A stretch of 10,159 nucleotides of DNA, from the NCBI GenBank assembly GCA_017553815.1, contig JAFZJT010000258.1:1-10159 (forward strand), given 5' to 3'. Source of the DNA: Clostridia bacterium. Lineage in GTDB: Bacteria; Bacillota_A; Clostridia; Christensenellales; CAG-138. The notes beneath the pieces were generated by a model that saw only the letters and a program-made list of their open reading frames with translations, was not told where the DNA came from and did no database searches. A program made the translations under genes and the position numbers. How positions within the stretch are numbered: position 1 is the stretch's first letter; each line of letters opens with the position of its first letter. This document shows, piece after piece, positions 6,689 through 10,159 of this stretch.

Positions 6689-7867
6689 GAAAGAAAGAAC
6701 GATAAAACAAACTCCACGGTTAAAGAGAGTGGAGAAAGATATACTTGGATGAATATCCTCAAGCGGCTTCCGCTGCTTCTTTTGATACCGCTCGGGATAT
6801 TTCTGCCGCGCCTTGTTCAAAACTCGCCCGATAAAGTGGAGCGCATCTATTCGCGCGGCCTGTATCCGCTCATTTCGAGGGTGCTCGGCTTCATTAGCGC
6901 CCTTGTTCCGCTCTCGCTTGCTGAGCTTCTTATAGTTTTGCTCGGCGGTCTGCTTGTTGTGATGCTTATCGTTCGTCTTCTCAAAATACCGTTCGGTAAG
7001 CTGAGATCAAGAAGCACGAATCGCATCAGGTTTTTCAGCTACCTTGTTTCGCTCGGCATCTTCGTTGGCGTGATGCTCAATCTCTTCTATGTTACTTGGG
7101 GCTTCAATCACTACCGTCAGCCGCTCTCGAAGCTTATGGAGCTTAACGTTCACACAAGGAGCGTTGATGAACTTGCGGAGCTTACGGAGTATCTTGCGAC
7201 CGAGGCGGCGGAGCTTCGCACAAAGGTATACGAGGATGAAAACGGCGTATTCTCGTCGAATTCACGCAAAGAAGCTTTGAAGACCATACCGCTTGCCTTC
7301 CGAGCTCTCGGTCGGGATAACGAGCTGTTTTCCAATAAATGTTATACCCCCAAAACACCGATACTCGCCCAAACTCTTTCCAAGCTCGATATAGCGGGCA
7401 TATATATTCCGTATCTTGCAGAGCCAAACGTAAACGCCGAGCAGCCCGATCTCTATTTTCTGAGCGGTGCGGCGCATGAGATGGGGCATTATTTCGGCTT
7501 TGCCGCCGAGGATGAGGCGAATTTTATCGCGTATTATGTTTCGCTTTGGTCGGATGATGCGGCTGTCAAGTATTCCTGCGTCATGGCGGCGCTCTCGTCC
7601 TGCGCAAACAAGCTGTATTCAAACGATTACGATAAATACGCAGATATTTGGTACAGGTGCTATTCCGAGGGAATGCAGCGCGATCTTGAGAACTATCGGG
7701 AGTATTATGAAAAATACGAGAATCATCCCGCCGCGCAGGTCAACGACAGCATAAACGACACATACCTGCAGTACCACGGACACAGCGACGGCTTAAAGAG
7801 CTACGGCAGGGACGTCGATCTTCTGCTCGCCCTTTATGAAAAGGGCGGAATGCAACGAGAGCATTGA
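6686..7867 (+). CDS. DUF3810 family membrane protein with HExxH motif
   Basis: This 393-aa protein matches the DUF3810 family, membrane proteins of unknown function that look like zinc metallopeptidases. Three membrane segments are visible at about 25-42, 75-98 and 115-136. A large soluble domain follows, containing the family-typical WGFNHYRQPL (138-147), GIYIPYLAEPNVN (238-250), and the putative zinc site HEMGH (264-268: His264, Glu265, His268), then EDEANF (275-280), where Glu277 or Glu275 could be the third ligand. Peptidase activity is inference from the motif. Translation most likely starts at TTG, supported by AAAGGAG at 8 nt. It lies 67 bp after the zinc-ribbon gene and 44 bp before the flavodoxin gene. 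Confidence 0.88.
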   Translation: MERKNDKTNSTVKESGERYTWMNILKRLPLLLLIPLGIFLPRLVQNSPDKVERIYSRGLYPLISRVLGFISALVPLSLAELLIVLLGGLLVVMLIVRLLKIPFGKLRSRSTNRIRFFSYLVSLGIFVGVMLNLFYVTWGFNHYRQPLSKLMELNVHTRSVDELAELTEYLATEAAELRTKVYEDENGVFSSNSRKEALKTIPLAFRALGRDNELFSNKCYTPKTPILAQTLSKLDIAGIYIPYLAEPNVNAEQPDLYFLSGAAHEMGHYFGFAAEDEANFIAYYVSLWSDDAAVKYSCVMAALSSCANKLYSNDYDKYADIWYRCYSEGMQRDLENYREYYEKYENHPAAQVNDSINDTYLQYHGHSDGLKSYGRDVDLLLALYEKGGMQREH

Positions 7868-7879
7868 TCCGATCACTGC

Positions 7880-7914
7880 GGGCAAAATAAAACTGAAAAG
7901 GAGACGAAAGCTTG
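7880..7914 (+). repeat. Leader segment resembling that before the DUF3810 gene (copy 2)
   Basis: GGGCAAAATAAAACTGA followed by AAAGGAGA and a TTG start repeats, with two short deletions, the arrangement at 6645-6688. It occupies most of the 44-bp gap before the flavodoxin gene. Confidence 0.3.
7898..7903 (+). promoter_or_regulatory. Ribosome binding site deciding the TTG start of the flavodoxin gene
   Basis: AAGGAG lies 8 nt upstream of TTG 7912. The flavodoxin fold begins at once (KTAIVYYS), so a later start would remove the first beta strand. TTG is therefore well supported. Confidence 0.75.
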
Positions 7915-8403
7915 AAAACGGCAATAGTTTATTATTCATTGAACGGTAACACGGCCTTTACCGCCGAGTTGATCGCAAAGAAGCTCGGTGCGGAGCTTAT
8001 CCGTATCAAGCCCGAAAAGGCATACCCTTCAAAGGGCTTGATGAAATTCTTTCACGGCGGCAAAAGCGCAATCAAAAACGAGACGCCCAAGCTCAAGCCG
8101 TATTCCTTCGATGCGGAGAAATACGAGCGAATCATATTCGGCAGCCCCGTCTGGGCAAGCAATATTGCGCCCCCTCTCCGCACCTTCATCGAGGAAAACA
8201 AGGCTTCTATTTCGGGAAAAAGATTCGCCGCCTTCGTTTGCCTGAGCGGCTCTGGCGCGACCAAGGCCATGGATAAGCTCAAGCACTGCCTTGGCGCCGA
8301 TACCCTTGAAGCCGAGCTTGCGCTCGTCGACCCAAAGGATAAGCCGCAGAGCGCGAACGATAAGCGAATCGCGGATTTCTGCGACGCGCTTATAGGTTGC
8401 TGA
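7912..8403 (+). CDS. Flavodoxin
   Basis: This is a 163-aa flavodoxin of the short single-domain type, a cytoplasmic FMN-binding electron carrier or quinone/flavin reductase relative. The FMN phosphate-binding loop SLNGNT (9-14) comes directly after the first beta strand (AIVYYS). IIFGSPVWASNIAPPL (74-89) corresponds to the second FMN-contacting region, with Trp81 a candidate for stacking on the isoalloxazine ring. A third strand and loop, FVCLSGSGA (108-116), completes the usual fold. The redox partner cannot be told from the context. The start is TTG with AAGGAG at 8 nt. The YbaK-like gene begins 18 bp after the stop, so the two are probably co-transcribed. Confidence 0.92.
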   Translation: MKTAIVYYSLNGNTAFTAELIAKKLGAELIRIKPEKAYPSKGLMKFFHGGKSAIKNETPKLKPYSFDAEKYERIIFGSPVWASNIAPPLRTFIEENKASISGKRFAAFVCLSGSGATKAMDKLKHCLGADTLEAELALVDPKDKPQSANDKRIADFCDALIGC

Positions 8404-8421
8404 ACCGCTTGGGAGAATGAA

Positions 8422-8907
8422 ATGTCACTTGATAGAGCGAGGGCATATCTTGAGAGCGTAGGCTTTGTCGATAGGATAATAATACCCGAGCAAAGCAGTG
8501 CAACGGTCGCCGAGGCCGCCGCCGCGCTCGGCTGCGAGCCGGGAATGATAGCCAAAACGCTGTCCTTTTTGCAGGGGGACAAGCCCGTTTTGATACTCGC
8601 CGAGGGAATGGCGCGCATAGACAACGCCAAATACAAGGCGCGTTTTTCCTGTAAGGCAAGGATGATACCCTTTGAACTCGTTCAGGAGCTCGTCGGGCAC
8701 TCCGTCGGAGGCGTATGCCCGTTTGGAGTGAACGAGGGTGTTAAGGTCTATCTTGATGAAAGCCTCAAGCTGCATGAAACCGTGTATCCAGCCGCGGGCA
8801 CCGACCACAGCGCGGTCAGACTCAGCGTATCGGAGCTTGAAAAGGCTTGCCCGATGGCGGATTGGGTGGACGTTTGCAAAACCGCCGCTGATACCGAAAA
8901 AGAATAG
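8422..8907 (+). CDS. YbaK/ProX-family aminoacyl-tRNA deacylase
   Basis: This 161-aa single-domain protein belongs to the YbaK/EbsC/ProX group, which hydrolyses mischarged tRNAs, typically Ala- or Cys-tRNA(Pro), free in the cytoplasm. Features seen are the strand and helix with Lys45 (MIAKTLSF), the lysine conserved in the group and needed for editing in characterised members, the GGVCPFG loop (96-102), and the AAGTDHSAVRLS segment (124-135). Length is normal. Which amino acid it removes cannot be told from sequence alone. The ATG is preceded by GGGAG at 6 nt. A 46-bp gap to deoB follows. A general deacylase of the EbsC type is the alternative name. Confidence 0.9.
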   Translation: MSLDRARAYLESVGFVDRIIIPEQSSATVAEAAAALGCEPGMIAKTLSFLQGDKPVLILAEGMARIDNAKYKARFSCKARMIPFELVQELVGHSVGGVCPFGVNEGVKVYLDESLKLHETVYPAAGTDHSAVRLSVSELEKACPMADWVDVCKTAADTEKE

Positions 8908-8917
8908 TGAATATTCT

Positions 8918-8923
8918 TATAAT
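8918..8923 (+). promoter_or_regulatory. Isolated -10-like element upstream of deoB
   Basis: A perfect TATAAT lies 30 bp before the deoB ATG, but 17 nt upstream there is only CGAAAA and no TG extension. It is a weak candidate for an internal promoter allowing deoB to be expressed separately. Confidence 0.25.
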
Positions 8924-8953
8924 GAACCCGATTAATTTTACGGAGGAAACAAC

Positions 8954-10126
8954 ATGAAAAAGCGTGCAATAATAATAGTTCTGGACAGCGTCGGAATAGG
9001 CGAGCTGCCCGATGCGGCGGATTTCGGCGATGAGGGCTCCCATACCCTCGGAAACACATTCGCCGAGCGCCCGATGAATATTCGGAACCTGCTTTCGCTT
9101 GGCATAGGCAATATCGAGGATTCGCGTATGCCAGCGACCGAAAGACCCAGGGCGGCATACGGCCGCGCTGCGGAGCTAACCCACGCCAAGGACACCACGA
9201 GCGGTCATTGGGAGATGGCGGGTCTTCCGATGGAGGTGCCGTTCAAGACCTATCCGAACGGCTTCCCGCGCTCGATAATGAATGAGTTTGAAATGAAGAT
9301 ACATAGGGGCACGCTCGGAAACTGCGTCGCTTCGGGCACGGTCATCATAAACGAGCTCGGCGATGAGCACGTGCGCACGGGCAAGCCCATCATCTACACC
9401 TCTGCGGACAGCGTTTTCCAGATTGCGGCGCACGAGGAGGTGATACCCCCCGAAAAGCTCTATAAAATATGCGAGATAGCTAGGGAGATACTGATGGGGG
9501 AAAACCTCGTGGGCAGGGTGATCGCGCGCCCGTTCCTCGGCGCGAACGGCGATTATAAGCGCACCGAGAACCGCCGCGATTTCGCTGTCGAGCCCGTCGG
9601 CGAAACGATACTCGACAGGCTGACTTCGCGCGGCAAGGACGTGGTCGCAATTGGCAAGATAGAGGATATCTTCTGCCACCGGGGAATCACCACCGTCGAC
9701 CACACGAAAAACAACGTGACGGGCATAGAATCCACCATCGAATTCCTCAAGAAGGGCAAGGGGGATTTCATCTTCACCAACCTTGTGGATTTCGATGCGC
9801 TCTACGGCCATCGTAACAACGTTGAAGGCTACGCCGAAGCGCTCGAATACTTCGACAGAAAGCTGCCCGAGATAATGGACGCGATGGGCGACGAGGATAT
9901 GCTCATCATCACCGCCGACCACGGCTGTGACCCCACCACTCCCAGCACCGACCATAGCCGCGAATACATTCCCGTGCTCGTTTGGGGAAGAAAGATAAAA
10001 CCCGTTTCGCTCGGAACGCTCCCCACCTTTGCGGATATTGGCGCAAGCGTCGTGGATTATCTTCTCGGGGAAGGCTTTAATTTCGGGGAATCGTTTATAA
10101 ACAGGATAATGAAAACCGAGAACTGA
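8954..10126 (+). CDS. deoB: Phosphopentomutase DeoB
   Basis: DeoB interconverts ribose (or deoxyribose) 1-phosphate and 5-phosphate, linking nucleoside breakdown to central carbon metabolism in the cytoplasm. It belongs to the alkaline phosphatase superfamily and binds two Mn ions. The expected residues are all present: Asp11 (VLDSVGIGELPD), the phosphorylated Thr81 in DTTSGHWE, Asp152 (TSADSVFQ), Asp281 and His286 (NLVDFDALYGHRNN), Asp322-His323 (ADHGCDP) and His334 (STDHSRE). Their spacing agrees with the Bacillus cereus enzyme as I recall it. The length of 390 aa is normal. GGAGG (8942-8946), 7 nt upstream, fixes the ATG. Usual neighbours are nucleoside phosphorylases; one could follow beyond the window. 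Only 33 bp remain after the stop and I see no terminator in them. Confidence 0.98.
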   Translation: MKKRAIIIVLDSVGIGELPDAADFGDEGSHTLGNTFAERPMNIRNLLSLGIGNIEDSRMPATERPRAAYGRAAELTHAKDTTSGHWEMAGLPMEVPFKTYPNGFPRSIMNEFEMKIHRGTLGNCVASGTVIINELGDEHVRTGKPIIYTSADSVFQIAAHEEVIPPEKLYKICEIAREILMGENLVGRVIARPFLGANGDYKRTENRRDFAVEPVGETILDRLTSRGKDVVAIGKIEDIFCHRGITTVDHTKNNVTGIESTIEFLKKGKGDFIFTNLVDFDALYGHRNNVEGYAEALEYFDRKLPEIMDAMGDEDMLIITADHGCDPTTPSTDHSREYIPVLVWGRKIKPVSLGTLPTFADIGASVVDYLLGEGFNFGESFINRIMKTEN

Positions 10127-10159
10127 GAAGCTCGGCCTGTGTTCCGATTCTTCCGTGCC

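Noticed and set aside
8052..8636. 194-codon antisense open frame across the flavodoxin and YbaK-like genes
   Set aside because: It overlaps two clear genes on the other strand and has no ribosome binding site or recognisable motif.
10127..10159. Possible terminator after deoB (GAAG...CGG / CCG...CTTC)
   Set aside because: The arms pair only in short blocks with an unequal internal loop, and the window ends before any T-run could be seen.
1..10159. CRISPR arrays, tRNA/rRNA genes, insertion sequences, defence or phage genes
   Set aside because: I looked for regularly spaced repeats, cloverleaf-like or rRNA-like sequence, transposase motifs and terminal repeats and found none. Genes fill nearly all of the window.

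Overview
This is a stretch of bacterial chromosome of roughly balanced GC. It looks like a Clostridia-type member of the Bacillota, possibly an uncultured gut lineage. The reasons are the DUF512/radical SAM gene next to der, strong AGGAGG-type ribosome binding sites, TTG start codons, and a Thr/Pro-rich lipoprotein linker of the kind common in such genomes. The phylum call is inference from gene content; there is no rRNA or other phylogenetic marker here.

The window is organised around one divergent intergenic region of 112 bp (3960-4071), the longest gene-free stretch. It carries two back-to-back sigma-A-type promoters, each with a 17-bp spacer and an extended -10. A short dyad lies between and partly over their -35 boxes.

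Leftward (minus strand), the order of transcription is: a PDZ-radical SAM-DUF512 protein (3959-2532), the ribosome-assembly GTPase Der (2473-1148), a lipoprotein with an SGNH/GDSL hydrolase domain whose ATG directly abuts the der stop codon (1147-200), an 87-bp gap with overlapping inverted repeats, and the 5' end of a gene for an exported protein that runs off the left edge (112-1).

Rightward (plus strand), seven genes lie close together: a YgjP-like zinc metalloprotease (4072-4677), a membrane-anchored ComEC-type metallo-beta-lactamase protein (4705-5664), a zinc-ribbon four-helix membrane protein (5668-6618), a DUF3810 membrane protein with an HExxH motif (6686-7867, TTG start), a flavodoxin (7912-8403, TTG start), a YbaK/ProX-type aminoacyl-tRNA deacylase (8422-8907) and phosphopentomutase DeoB (8954-10126). 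Gaps are 3 to 67 bp and no convincing rho-independent terminator lies between them, so they may be one transcription unit, perhaps with internal promoters. The window ends 33 bp after deoB with nothing recognisable.

Functionally this is mostly housekeeping: ribosome assembly, tRNA quality control, nucleoside salvage and flavin redox chemistry. A run of poorly understood envelope proteins sits among these genes. I see no mobile element, CRISPR array, RNA gene or evident defence system. The most interesting points are a promoter that puts the predicted transcription start at the ATG of the YgjP-like gene (possible leaderless mRNA), the SGNH lipoprotein apparently coupled to der, and the envelope gene cluster.
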